Positions 1-6,295 are shown, counted from the stretch's first letter. The stretch: 8,144 nt of DNA from an uncultured Sphingomonadaceae bacterium (GCA_946480515.1 CAMLKX010000082.1:1-8144); one strand, 5' to 3'. The notes: a model not told the origin generated them from the letters alone. Program-made: numbers and translations.

Positions 1-609
1 GAACGGCTGAGTAGCCGCAGCTCCGGGAGGCCGGTCGATGACCGACAGCAAGGACCGTCCATCGGTGACAGCAACTTTCTGGAGTTCCTCGGCGACGTTT
101 ACCGCTGCTGCAGCAAGTTCCTGGCGCGGCAATGCGCCGGTAACCATCCCTCCGGGAAATCCCGCCCGGAAATAAAGACTCTGCGTCTCTGGTTCCACCC
201 ACAGCCGCAGGACTCCGCTTACAACACGCAGGCTGTCGCGCCGAAGCTTGAAATCGCTAGTCCTGCAGAGAACCTTGCCGTTTTCATCACGGATCGAGAA
301 ACTCTGGCCGATGCCGGTCGTCAGTCGCAGCGAGTTTGCTGCTGTGGCGCAATAGTCGCCCTCCTGGCGGTTCAATGCCCCGCTCGCCGCAATTCTAAGC
401 GCCAAGATGTTCCGGGCTGTGAGATCTTCGATCGCGCGGGCCGCCGCGCGGGACTGCTCATGCGCGAGCCGGAGTTGCTCCTCCTTCGCTTGATCAAGCG
501 CGCTGCGCGCACCCCAGACCAAAAACAGGACTAGTGGCAGGACTGCAAGGGAGAAGATCAGGACGAGCTTGAAGGTCGTCGAGAATTTATGAAACCGATG
601 GCGAACCAT
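1..609 (-). CDS. Membrane sensor histidine kinase, N-terminal part (cut by window edge)
   Basis: This is an open frame of 203 codons, read leftward from an ATG and running off the window without a stop. The product starts with a short basic stretch, then one hydrophobic segment at about residues 13-33. A predicted periplasmic sensor region follows, with two cysteines (C87 and C115) that could form a disulfide. No catalytic kinase domain lies in the window, so the kinase call rests on the architecture (inner-membrane anchor plus periplasmic sensor) and on position: it follows nepR by 24 bp on the same strand. In sphingomonads a HisKA_2/HWE-type kinase-phosphatase of the PhyK/PhyP kind often sits beside nepR, phyR and ecfG and sets the phosphorylation state of PhyR. 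Cotranscription with nepR is likely. Its ribosome site is weak (GGTGG just upstream), so translation may depend on nepR. It could be a different kind of membrane sensor. Confidence 0.72.
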   Translation of the reverse strand, partial: MVRHRFHKFSTTFKLVLIFSLAVLPLVLFLVWGARSALDQAKEEQLRLAHEQSRAAARAIEDLTARNILALRIAASGALNRQEGDYCATAANSLRLTTGIGQSFSIRDENGKVLCRTSDFKLRRDSLRVVSGVLRLWVEPETQSLYFRAGFPGGMVTGALPRQELAAAAVNVAEELQKVAVTDGRSLLSVIDRPPGAAATQPF

Positions 610-633
610 CAGACCACCGAGTGCTGCAAAGCG

Positions 634-828
634 TTAAGAAAGTTTGTCCAGCAGGTTCCGCAGGTCGCTCGGGATTTCTTCGCGCAGAGCGTCATCATAT
701 GCGGAGCGAAGCGCCGAACCCAAATCCGTCGTCGGGGGCTTTTTGCGTGCACTGGCGGACTCCTGCCGGGCCGTCGGTCGTCCCCGAACCTTCGCCCTCT
801 GCCCGTCCACCTTCTGGTTGCCACTCAA
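634..828 (-). CDS. nepR: NepR anti-sigma factor of the general stress response
   Basis: The product is 64 residues. NepR proteins bind and hold the EcfG sigma factor in the cytoplasm until phosphorylated PhyR takes them away. The family core is visible at residues 34-63: TDLGSALRSAYDDALREEIP, then the second helix with LLDKLS at the end. The first 33 residues are basic, polar and probably disordered, as is usual for the family. The only suitable start in this frame is TTG; a GTG four bases downstream and the upstream ATG at 865 are in other frames. A G-run (GGGGGG) about 10 bases upstream can serve as a weak ribosome site. The rare start codon suggests modest translation. The gene faces away from phyR and is followed by the sensor kinase gene. 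A GGAAC-type promoter lies about 115-140 bp upstream, so NepR is probably made under the control of its own target sigma factor. Confidence 0.88.
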   Translation of the reverse strand: MSGNQKVDGQRAKVRGRPTARQESASARKKPPTTDLGSALRSAYDDALREEIPSDLRNLLDKLS

Positions 829-869
829 CCTCTCGAACCCCCCAATTCCTGAGCTCCCGTCATATGCAA

Positions 870-895
870 GCGCCCCGCCTTTGCAGCAGGGGCGC
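870..895 (-). repeat. GC-rich hairpin in the nepR leader
   Basis: The arms GCGCCCC and GGGGCGC are perfect 7-base inverted copies around a 12-base loop. Read on the minus strand it lies between the predicted nepR promoter and the TTG start, about 41 bases before the start. No T-run follows, so it is not a standard intrinsic terminator. It may slow or fold the nepR leader. Any regulatory role is inference. Confidence 0.5.
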
Positions 896-940
896 CGCGG
901 TTTCTACAGAATTATCCCTACGCGTGGTCTAATTCGCCGT

Positions 941-967
941 GAAACCAAATTGACGCTCCTTTGTTCC
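941..967 (+). promoter_or_regulatory. Possible opposite-strand EcfG promoter toward phyR
   Basis: The same 27 bases read on the plus strand give GAAAC (941-945), a 16-base spacer, and TGTTCC (962-967). This differs from GGAAC-N16-CGTT by one base in each box. Transcription would start near 975, about 112 bases before the phyR ATG. The match is weaker than on the minus strand and partly follows from the fact that GGAAC and GTT are themselves nearly complementary. It is a candidate only. Confidence 0.3.
942..967 (-). promoter_or_regulatory. EcfG-type promoter for nepR
   Basis: On the minus strand the -35 box is GGAAC (967-963), followed by a 16-base spacer and GGTTT (946-942). The consensus for EcfG/ECF15 promoters is GGAAC, 16-17 bases, CGTT, so there is a single departure (G for C) at the first base of the -10 box. 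Transcription would start around 935 and give a leader of roughly 105 bases before nepR. This supports feedback in which the sigma factor raises its own anti-sigma factor. Confidence 0.7.
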
Positions 968-1071
968 AGTCGATCATCACGGAGGGGCAACCAGTGTGTC
1001 GTCTGCGCACCGGCGGCTTGGCCGATACTTGCCATACGCGGGTGGTCCTCACACAAGGGGCACCCTAATCG

Positions 1072-1077
1072 AAGGAG
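1072..1077 (+). promoter_or_regulatory. Ribosome binding site that sets the phyR start
   Basis: AAGGAG ends 10 bases before the ATG at 1088. The frame is open upstream as far as 644, but this site and the start of family similarity show that translation begins at 1088. Confidence 0.75.
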
Positions 1078-1087
1078 CTTTCGCCTA

Positions 1088-1885
1088 ATGTCGTTGGGAC
1101 AGGAACTTGCGCCTCATTTGCCGTTTCTGCGCCGCTATGCCCGCGCGTTGACGGGCAGCCAGGCCCACGGCGACGCGTTCGTCCGCGCAACGCTGGAAGC
1201 GATCGTGGCCGCTCCGGACAGCTTTCCGCGCGATGTTGACCCCCGGCTCGGCCTCTACCGGACGTTCCATGCGATCTGGTCGACCGCGAATATCGAGGAG
1301 GGTGAGGAGCCCACGGACATCACCGGCAGCGCCGAAGGCATTGCTCGCGCTCGGCTGTCGCGGATTACTCCACTGTCGAGACAGGCGCTGCTGCTGACCT
1401 CGCTCGAGGGCTTCAGCGGGCGTGATGCCGGCTATCTGATCGATGCGAGCCCCGAAGATGTCGAAAACCTCGTCGCCGAGGCGCTCGAGGAGATCGAGCG
1501 GCAAACCCACGCCGAGGTGCTGATCATTGAAGATGAGCCGATCATCGCGATGGATCTGGAGAGCATTGTTCGCGATCTTGGTCACAATGTCACCGGAGTC
1601 GCGGTGACTCGGGACGAAGCAGTATCGCAGGCTCGCGCTCACCCGCCGGGCCTCGTGCTGGCGGACATCCAGTTGGCCGATGATTCCAGCGGAATTGACG
1701 CAGTGAAGGACATTCTTGCCGAATTTTCGGTGCCGGTGATCTTCATCACGGCATTCCCGGAGCGTCTGTTGACCGGAACCCGGCCCGAGCCGACCTTCCT
1801 GATCACCAAGCCGTTCCAGCGGTCGACCGTGAAAGCAGCGATCAGCCAGGCACTGTTCTTCGACGCGGCGACGGTTCCCGCCTGA
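1088..1885 (+). CDS. phyR: PhyR, anti-anti-sigma response regulator
   Basis: The product is 265 residues, the usual length for PhyR. Residues 1-135 form a sigma-like domain that mimics an ECF sigma factor (regions 2 and 4; LSRQALLLTSLEGFSGRDAG is the region 4 part, 96-115). Residues 142-258 are a receiver domain. The acidic pocket is E148 and D149, the phosphorylated aspartate is D193 (LADIQL), and the switch and lysine positions are T221 (FITAFPERLLTG) and K241 (ITKPF). That last region matches the PhyR-type 'FAT GUY' receivers. Known role: when D193 is phosphorylated the sigma-like domain opens and binds NepR, freeing EcfG. The start follows a good AAGGAG site. The gene is divergent from nepR and lies upstream of a stress promoter, a small membrane protein and ecfG, all on the same strand. 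No key residue is missing. Confidence 0.95.
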   Translation: MSLGQELAPHLPFLRRYARALTGSQAHGDAFVRATLEAIVAAPDSFPRDVDPRLGLYRTFHAIWSTANIEEGEEPTDITGSAEGIARARLSRITPLSRQALLLTSLEGFSGRDAGYLIDASPEDVENLVAEALEEIERQTHAEVLIIEDEPIIAMDLESIVRDLGHNVTGVAVTRDEAVSQARAHPPGLVLADIQLADDSSGIDAVKDILAEFSVPVIFITAFPERLLTGTRPEPTFLITKPFQRSTVKAAISQALFFDAATVPA

Positions 1886-1902
1886 GCGGTCGTTCCCAAG
1901 GC

Positions 1903-1927
1903 GGAACAGCGCGGAACCACGCGCGTT
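1903..1927 (+). promoter_or_regulatory. Consensus EcfG (general stress) promoter
   Basis: GGAAC (1903-1907), exactly 16 bases, then CGTT (1924-1927) is a full match to the consensus for ECF15/EcfG sigma factors. It starts 18 bases after the phyR stop. Transcription would begin around 1934-1937, about 27 bases ahead of the small membrane protein, and could run on into ecfG about 240 bases downstream. This would give autoactivation of ecfG. A second GGAAC at 1913-1917 lies too close to any GTT to form another promoter. Confidence 0.8.
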
Positions 1928-1962
1928 GGTTTGCCGGCTGATCTTAGCGGGTGAAGAAATTG

Positions 1963-2100
1963 ATGGACGACGACCGGCAACACGTGAGCGAGACTGAAGC
2001 AAGGGCCGGAGTGACCCCGCACATGACCCGCTACGTGCTTGGCTTTGGCCTGCTCCTGGTGGTGGTGTTTTTCGTGATCATCTACCTGGTGGCTGGATAA
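1963..2100 (+). CDS. Small single-pass membrane protein, stress-promoter driven
   Basis: This 45-residue ORF encodes an acidic, polar N-terminal half (MDDDRQHVSETEARAG) and one strong hydrophobic segment at about residues 24-44 (YVLGFGLLLVVVFFVIIYLV), ending two residues later. The ATG has a GGTGAAG sequence about 6 bases upstream. An in-frame GTG at 1951 would add four residues. The predicted topology is a single inner-membrane helix; there is no lipobox or signal peptidase site, so it is probably not secreted. It sits between a consensus EcfG promoter and ecfG, so it is probably the first gene of the stress-induced transcript. The family is not recognised with certainty and the function is unknown. 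Candidate roles such as a membrane stress protein or a partner of the sensor kinase are guesses. Confidence 0.7.
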   Translation: MDDDRQHVSETEARAGVTPHMTRYVLGFGLLLVVVFFVIIYLVAG

Positions 2101-2174
2101 GCTGCAGCCATTATATCGTTAGTTATTGACATCGATTAGGCGGGAGCGTCACCGTTCGCGCTGAAACAGATTGG

Positions 2175-2822
2175 ATGGGGGCGTTGGCGGACCACAATCA
2201 GGATCATTCGCCCGGCGTGGACCGGGACATTCCGACTCCGCTGTCGGACTCCGACTTCAAGGAGCAACTGGCGCAGGTGATTCCCCACCTTCGCGCCTTC
2301 GGGCGGTCATTGTCCGGCAGCCGGGACCTGGCTGATGATCTGGTCCAGGAGACGCTGCTGAAGGCCTGGGCCGCCCGCAAGCGCTTCCAGGCCGGAACGA
2401 ATATGCGCGCCTGGACCTTCATCATCTTGCGTAATCTATTTCTGAGTCAGATGCGCCGCGCCCGCTTCAAGGGCGAGTGGGATGAGATCACCGCCTCGAA
2501 GATGCTGTCTGCTCCGGCAAGCCAGGATCGGCACATCGAACTGGGCGACATGCAGCGAGCCCTGATGCAGCTTCCGCAGCCGCAGCGGGAGGCTTTGATT
2601 CTCGTTGGAGCCGGCGGATTCGCCTATGAGGAAGCTGCGGACATCTGCGGCTGCGCGGTCGGCACGATCAAGAGCCGGGTGGCGCGCGGTCGCGTAGCGC
2701 TCGAGTCTCTTCTCAGCGGCGGGAAGCTACCCTCACGGCGCCAGCACAAGACCCAGGCCGGGAAAACGCCTCTCCAGGAGATCATGGGTGAGGTCGATGA
2801 TCTCAGCAATGATCATCAATGA
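2175..2822 (+). CDS. ecfG: EcfG (ECF15) general stress sigma factor
   Basis: The product is 215 residues. Sigma region 2 covers about 28-95, with region 2.2 at 51-66 (DLADDLVQETLLKAW) and the tryptophan-rich 2.3/2.4 stretch (NMRAWTFIILRNLFLSQMRR). Region 4 covers about 124-180, with the helix-turn-helix at 150-173 (FAYEEAADICGCAVGTIKSR). The region 4 wording and the neighbours phyR and nepR identify it as the stress sigma factor that recognises GGAAC-N16-17-CGTT promoters. NepR binds it in unstressed cells. It has a tail of about 35 residues after region 4, basic then acidic, that looks flexible. The ATG at 2175 lacks a clear ribosome site. A GTG at 2217 (residue 15) is an alternative, and both lie before the conserved region. 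Transcription is probably from the promoter at 1903-1927, with no good promoter seen closer. Confidence 0.93.
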   Translation: MGALADHNQDHSPGVDRDIPTPLSDSDFKEQLAQVIPHLRAFGRSLSGSRDLADDLVQETLLKAWAARKRFQAGTNMRAWTFIILRNLFLSQMRRARFKGEWDEITASKMLSAPASQDRHIELGDMQRALMQLPQPQREALILVGAGGFAYEEAADICGCAVGTIKSRVARGRVALESLLSGGKLPSRRQHKTQAGKTPLQEIMGEVDDLSNDHQ

Positions 2823-2845
2823 GACGGAAGGCGTTTGGCTGAGGG

Positions 2846-3004
2846 TCAGTCAAGCTGCCGCAGCAAATCCTCAAAATCGCTGACGGCCTTGTCTGGCGCA
2901 GCCGCGGCGAAGGCCCGCCGCAAGGCAGCGGTGATCCCGGCATGAGCTGGCGGGACATCGATCCGGATCAAGCGCCGGTCACCGGTCCGTTCTTCAGCCG
3001 CCAT
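2846..3004 (-). CDS. Small protein with a NepR-like core, convergent with ecfG
   Basis: This 52-residue ORF starts at an ATG and ends 23 bp from the end of ecfG on the opposite strand. The first half has a charged stretch (DRRLIRIDVPPAHAG). Residues 24-52 read ITAALRRAF, a linker, then FEDLLRQLD at the C-terminus. Placed without gaps against residues 36-64 of the NepR in this window, 10 of 29 positions are identical, including the LR..Y/F helix and the terminal LL..L pattern. This resembles the two-helix sigma-binding core of NepR, but the usual proline-containing linker (EPIP type) is not preserved. The ribosome site is weak and no promoter is clear. An in-frame ATG 7 codons upstream is also possible. 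The same frame stays open upstream across the start of glnE, which is a shadow. The call as a real gene is moderate; the NepR relationship is an inference. Confidence 0.5.
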   Translation of the reverse strand: MAAEERTGDRRLIRIDVPPAHAGITAALRRAFAAAAPDKAVSDFEDLLRQLD

Positions 3005-3053
3005 GGTGCTAGCGCATCTCTGCATCGAAACCCTAACGAGCGGACGCTTGGAG

Positions 3054-3069
3054 CGGTTGCATCCAACCG
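3054..3069. repeat. Inverted repeat upstream of glnE
   Basis: CGGTTG and CAACCG flank a 4-base loop (CATC), forming a 6-bp stem 23 bases before the glnE ATG, in the gap between glnE and the divergent small ORF. It could be a protein binding site or a leader hairpin. No T-run follows. Confidence 0.35.
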
Positions 3070-3092
3070 TCTGATTCGCGAAGCTTTGTCGC

Positions 3093-5774
3093 ATGCTAGC
3101 AACGGTTGATGCGAACCGCCGTGAGGTGGTCGAGCGCGCGGTCGCATGCGCGCCATTCCTTCGCGAGGCAGCCGCTGCTCTTCCCGAAATCGTCGACCGC
3201 TTCTGCAGCCACGGAGCCGATGCCGCGATCGATCTGGCGCTGAATGCCGGCCATTCGGAGGAGGTCGCCGTTGCCCTCCGGAAGCGGCGACGGGCTCTCG
3301 CCCTTGCAGTCGCACTCGGTGACTTGGCGGGCGAATTGTCGCTCGAACAGGTGACGGCCGCCCTGTCGAGCTTTGCCGATGCGGCGATTGATGCAGCGAT
3401 AGCGCAGGCGCTGGCGGAGCGGGTTCCCGAAGCCGAAGCTCGCGGGGTTGCCGCGATCGCCCTGGGTAAGCTGGGCAGCCGGGAACTCAACTATTCGTCC
3501 GATGTCGACCTGATCCTTCTGTTTGACCCGACGACCATGCCCCGCCGGGAACGGGAGGATCCTGCGGAAGCCGCCGTCCGGGTCGGACAGCGGATCGTCG
3601 AGCTGCTGCAGCGCCGCACGGGCGAGGGCTACGTTCTTCGCGTCGACCTGCGGCTACGGCCGTCGCCGGAGGTCACTCCCATCGTGCTGCCCCTCAATGC
3701 CGCCATCGCTTATTATGAATCGCACGCGCTGGCGTGGGAGCGCGCAGCTTTCATCCGTGCGCGCGCCTGCGCCGGGGACATGGCGCTTGGAACGCAATTC
3801 CTCGAGGCAGTGAGGCCATTTGTATGGCGGCGTGCGCTCGACTTTGGAGCGATTGGAGAAATCCGCGAGATCACTCACCGGATCCGCGATCATTATGCGC
3901 AAGGGCAGCAGTTCGGACCGGGGTTCGACTTGAAGCGCGGACGCGGCGGCATTCGAGAAGTGGAGTTCTTTGCGCAGGTCCATCAGCTGATCCATGGTGG
4001 CCGGGATCCGTCGCTACAGCGTCCCGCGACTCTGGACGCGCTTCAGGCCCTCGCTGCCGCCGGGCTGATCGACGCCGAGGATGCCACCGCTCTGGCGACA
4101 GCCTACCGCCTGCTGCGGACGACCGAGCATCGGGTGCAGATGATGGAAGACCAGCAGACTCACCGGTTACCTGGCGGTGAGGCGCTCGATCGGGTGGCCG
4201 AACTTGATGGGCTCTCCAGCGGGGCTGAGTTGCTTGATCGGCTGCGGCCGCACGTGGAGCAGGTCGGGTGGCTTTTCGACGGGTTCGCCTCGGATGAGCT
4301 TGATCGCTTGTCGAGCGACCCGGAACGGCTTCATCGAGAGGTCGCCGACCTCGGGTTCACCGATGTGGAGACGGTCGTCCGAAGGATCGGAGAGTGGCGT
4401 AGCGGCCGGGTTCGCGCGCTCCGGTCCCCGGCGGCATTGAGCGCATTCGAAGCAATGCTGCCAACGATGCTCAAAGCAATCGGGACTGGCCCCGATCCAG
4501 CCCACGCGCTCAACCGGTTCAGTGACCTCGTCGACCGGCTTTCGAGCGGAGTAAATCTTTTCCGGCTGATCGAAGCGCGCCCGGCGCTCGGCGAGCTGGT
4601 TGCGCTCATTCTGGCTCAGGCGCCTGCGCTTGCGGAGCAGCTCGCGCGCAGGACTGAGTTGCTCGATGGATTGATCGATGACTCGAGCTTCGAGCCGCCG
4701 CCGCCCGTGGCCGAGCTGATCAGCCTGTTCGCGGAAGCGGATGGCTCATCAGCCTATGATGCAACGCTTGATCGTGTGCGCCGGCTGGTCAACGAGCGGC
4801 GCTTTGCCTTGGGGGTGCAACTCGTCGCCCGGCGCAGCGATCCGCTCGCAGTGGGAGAAGGCTATGCGCGGGTCGCGGAGGCGGCGCTCGTCGCTCTCAC
4901 GGACGCAGCCGTCGAGGAGTTCGCGCTCGGCCATGGCCGAATCGATCAGAGTGAGCTGGTGATTCTGGCGCTCGGGCGGCTCGGCGGAAGTTCGCTCACC
5001 CACGCCTCTGATCTCGACCTGATCTTCCTGTTCACCGGACCACTCGATGGTCAATCAGACGGACGCCGCTCGCTCGGCCCCACGGACTATTTCAATCGCC
5101 TCGGGGCGCGCGTGGTTGCGGCGCTGAGTGTTCCGACCGCCGCTGGCGCACTCTACGAAGTCGATACAAGGCTCCGCCCTCAGGGCAGGAAAGGACTGCT
5201 CGCAGTCTCGCTCGAAAGCTTCGCGGATTACCAGCGCAATCAGGCCTGGACGTGGGAGCATATGGCGCTGACGCGCGCTCGTCCGGTCTATGGTTCTTCG
5301 GCTGCCAGAGCGCAGCTCGACCAGCTCGTGGCGGAAATCCAGGCCACACCGCGCGAGCGTGCGACCGTTGTGTCCGACGTCCGTAACATGCGCGCGGAAG
5401 TGGCGCGACATAAGCCGCCGGCAGGTCCGCTCGACATCAAGCTTGGCCCGGGCGGGCTGGTCGATCTGGAGTTCGCGGTCCAGCTGCTCCAGCTGGCAAC
5501 AGGCGGTCCGCATGAGCCTCGCCTGGATCGTGCCATCGCCGCCTTGATCGATGCGGGGCTGATGACCCCAGAGTGCGGCGAGGCAAACGCGCTTTTGACG
5601 CGGATGCTGGTGACCATGCGGCTTGTCGCGCCGGATGGCCTTGAGCCGAAGGCGGAGTCGCGTCCCTTGGTCGCCGCGGCCTGCGGTCACTCCAATTGGG
5701 ACAGCCTGCTTGCAGCTCACGATTCTGCACGGCAGTGCATTGCCAATTTCTGGAAAGAGGTGAGTGAACAATGA
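3093..5774 (+). CDS. glnE: Bifunctional glutamine synthetase adenylyltransferase/deadenylase
   Basis: The product is 893 residues, slightly shorter than the E. coli enzyme (about 946). It has two nucleotidyltransferase halves. In the N-terminal (deadenylating) half the signature is GKLGSRELNYSSDVDL with metal-binding D137 and D139, then RVDLRLRP with D185, and RGRGGIREVEF at 282-292. In the C-terminal (adenylating) half it is GRLGGSSLTHASDLDL with D640 and D642, EVDTRLRP with D691, and DIKLGPGGLVDLEF at 781-794. All the catalytic aspartates are present in both halves. The enzyme adds AMP to, and removes it from, glutamine synthetase in response to PII and glutamine, tuning ammonium assimilation in the cytoplasm. 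The ATG at 3093 has GAAG 9 bases upstream, and family similarity begins soon after. Its stop overlaps the start of the peroxiredoxin gene by 4 bp (ATGA), so the two are probably cotranscribed and translationally coupled. Confidence 0.96.
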   Translation: MLATVDANRREVVERAVACAPFLREAAAALPEIVDRFCSHGADAAIDLALNAGHSEEVAVALRKRRRALALAVALGDLAGELSLEQVTAALSSFADAAIDAAIAQALAERVPEAEARGVAAIALGKLGSRELNYSSDVDLILLFDPTTMPRREREDPAEAAVRVGQRIVELLQRRTGEGYVLRVDLRLRPSPEVTPIVLPLNAAIAYYESHALAWERAAFIRARACAGDMALGTQFLEAVRPFVWRRALDFGAIGEIREITHRIRDHYAQGQQFGPGFDLKRGRGGIREVEFFAQVHQLIHGGRDPSLQRPATLDALQALAAAGLIDAEDATALATAYRLLRTTEHRVQMMEDQQTHRLPGGEALDRVAELDGLSSGAELLDRLRPHVEQVGWLFDGFASDELDRLSSDPERLHREVADLGFTDVETVVRRIGEWRSGRVRALRSPAALSAFEAMLPTMLKAIGTGPDPAHALNRFSDLVDRLSSGVNLFRLIEARPALGELVALILAQAPALAEQLARRTELLDGLIDDSSFEPPPPVAELISLFAEADGSSAYDATLDRVRRLVNERRFALGVQLVARRSDPLAVGEGYARVAEAALVALTDAAVEEFALGHGRIDQSELVILALGRLGGSSLTHASDLDLIFLFTGPLDGQSDGRRSLGPTDYFNRLGARVVAALSVPTAAGALYEVDTRLRPQGRKGLLAVSLESFADYQRNQAWTWEHMALTRARPVYGSSAARAQLDQLVAEIQATPRERATVVSDVRNMRAEVARHKPPAGPLDIKLGPGGLVDLEFAVQLLQLATGGPHEPRLDRAIAALIDAGLMTPECGEANALLTRMLVTMRLVAPDGLEPKAESRPLVAAACGHSNWDSLLAAHDSARQCIANFWKEVSEQ

Positions 5775-6229
5775 TCGGCGAAGGTGACAAGGCGCCCGCA
5801 CTGACGGTGACCGCGAGCGACGGATCGACAATCCACTTGGCGAATCCCGGCGTTCCGCTCGTGCTGTATTTCTATCCCAAGGACGACACGTCGGGCTGCA
5901 CCCGCGAAGCTCAGGACTTCACCGAATTGGCGGGAGAGTTCGCCAAGGCCGGAGCGCGCGTCGTCGGCCTTTCGCGCGATCCCATGAAGAAGCATGAGAA
6001 GTTCATCGAGAAATATGACCTCAAGGTGCCGCTGGCCTCGGATGAGGACGGCGCGGTTTCAGATGCGTTCGGCACCTGGATCGAGAAGTCGATGTATGGC
6101 CGCAAATATATGGGCATGGACCGCGCCACCTACGTCATCGCGCCCGATGGGCGGGTGGTGAAGGCCTGGCGCAAGGTCAAGGTGCCGGGCCATGCCGCGG
6201 AGGTGCTGGGGGCCGTCAAGCAGCTTTGA
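5771..6229 (+). CDS. bcp: Thioredoxin-dependent peroxiredoxin, Bcp/PrxQ type
   Basis: The product is 152 residues, the normal length for Bcp/PrxQ. It reduces hydrogen peroxide and organic peroxides in the cytoplasm. The active site FYPKDDTSGCTREAQDF contains the peroxidatic cysteine C43 with the conserved preceding threonine T40. Residue R119 (MDRATYVI) is the usual active-site arginine of the family. C43 is the only cysteine in the protein: the resolving cysteine found five residues later in E. coli Bcp is replaced by Q48. It should therefore act as a one-cysteine enzyme and need an external thiol for resolution. A GAGG site lies 10 bases before the ATG, which overlaps the glnE stop. The 78-bp gap that follows separates it from sdhB. 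Confidence 0.94.
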   Translation: MIGEGDKAPALTVTASDGSTIHLANPGVPLVLYFYPKDDTSGCTREAQDFTELAGEFAKAGARVVGLSRDPMKKHEKFIEKYDLKVPLASDEDGAVSDAFGTWIEKSMYGRKYMGMDRATYVIAPDGRVVKAWRKVKVPGHAAEVLGAVKQL

Positions 6230-6243
6230 AGTTCCCCGGAACT
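6230..6243. repeat. Short palindrome just after the bcp stop
   Basis: AGTTCC, two bases, GGAACT forms a 6-bp inverted repeat beginning directly after the bcp stop codon. The spacer is too short for a stable hairpin and there is no T-run, so it is not a convincing terminator. It could be a binding site or chance. The GGAAC within it has no matching -10 at 16-17 bases. Confidence 0.3.
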
Positions 6244-6248
6244 GCCAT

Positions 6249-6275
6249 TTGAAACACTGCCCACCACATGCTAGC
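6249..6275 (+). promoter_or_regulatory. Candidate housekeeping promoter for sdhB
   Basis: TTGAAA (6249-6254), 15 bases, then GCTAGC (6270-6275). The second box fits the start of the alphaproteobacterial housekeeping -10 pattern GCTANAWC described in Caulobacter, although its end does not (GCG follows instead of AWC). Transcription would start near 6282, about 26 bases before sdhB. The position suits a promoter for the sdhB-thioesterase-zapE unit. Confidence 0.45.
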
Positions 6276-6295
6276 GGCCCCGCAAAGCCGATCCT

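Noticed and set aside
609..824. 71-codon ORF overlapping nepR on the minus strand, and plus-strand ORFs at 589-932
   Set aside because: They are other-frame shadows of nepR; only the 634-828 frame shows a family core.
644..1087. Upstream open extension of the phyR frame
   Set aside because: The frame is open, but it runs antisense to nepR and through the promoter region; AAGGAG and family similarity place the start at 1088.
1085..2002. 305-codon minus-strand ORF opposite phyR
   Set aside because: It lies exactly opposite phyR, has no recognisable domain, and ignores the promoter and small ORF that follow.
2126..2131. TTGACA as a -35 box for ecfG
   Set aside because: No acceptable -10 element is found 15-18 bases downstream, so a separate housekeeping promoter is not supported.
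3005..3490. Long antisense extension of the 2846-3004 frame over the start of glnE
   Set aside because: It is low-complexity Ala/Arg/Ser sequence opposite conserved glnE codons, as expected from high GC; only the part from 3004 downstream has separate support.
5055..5831. 258-codon minus-strand ORF opposite the end of glnE
   Set aside because: It is a high-GC shadow with arginine-rich, domain-free sequence opposite the conserved adenylyltransferase half.
6230..6243. Terminator after bcp
   Set aside because: The inverted repeat has a 2-base spacer and no T-run.
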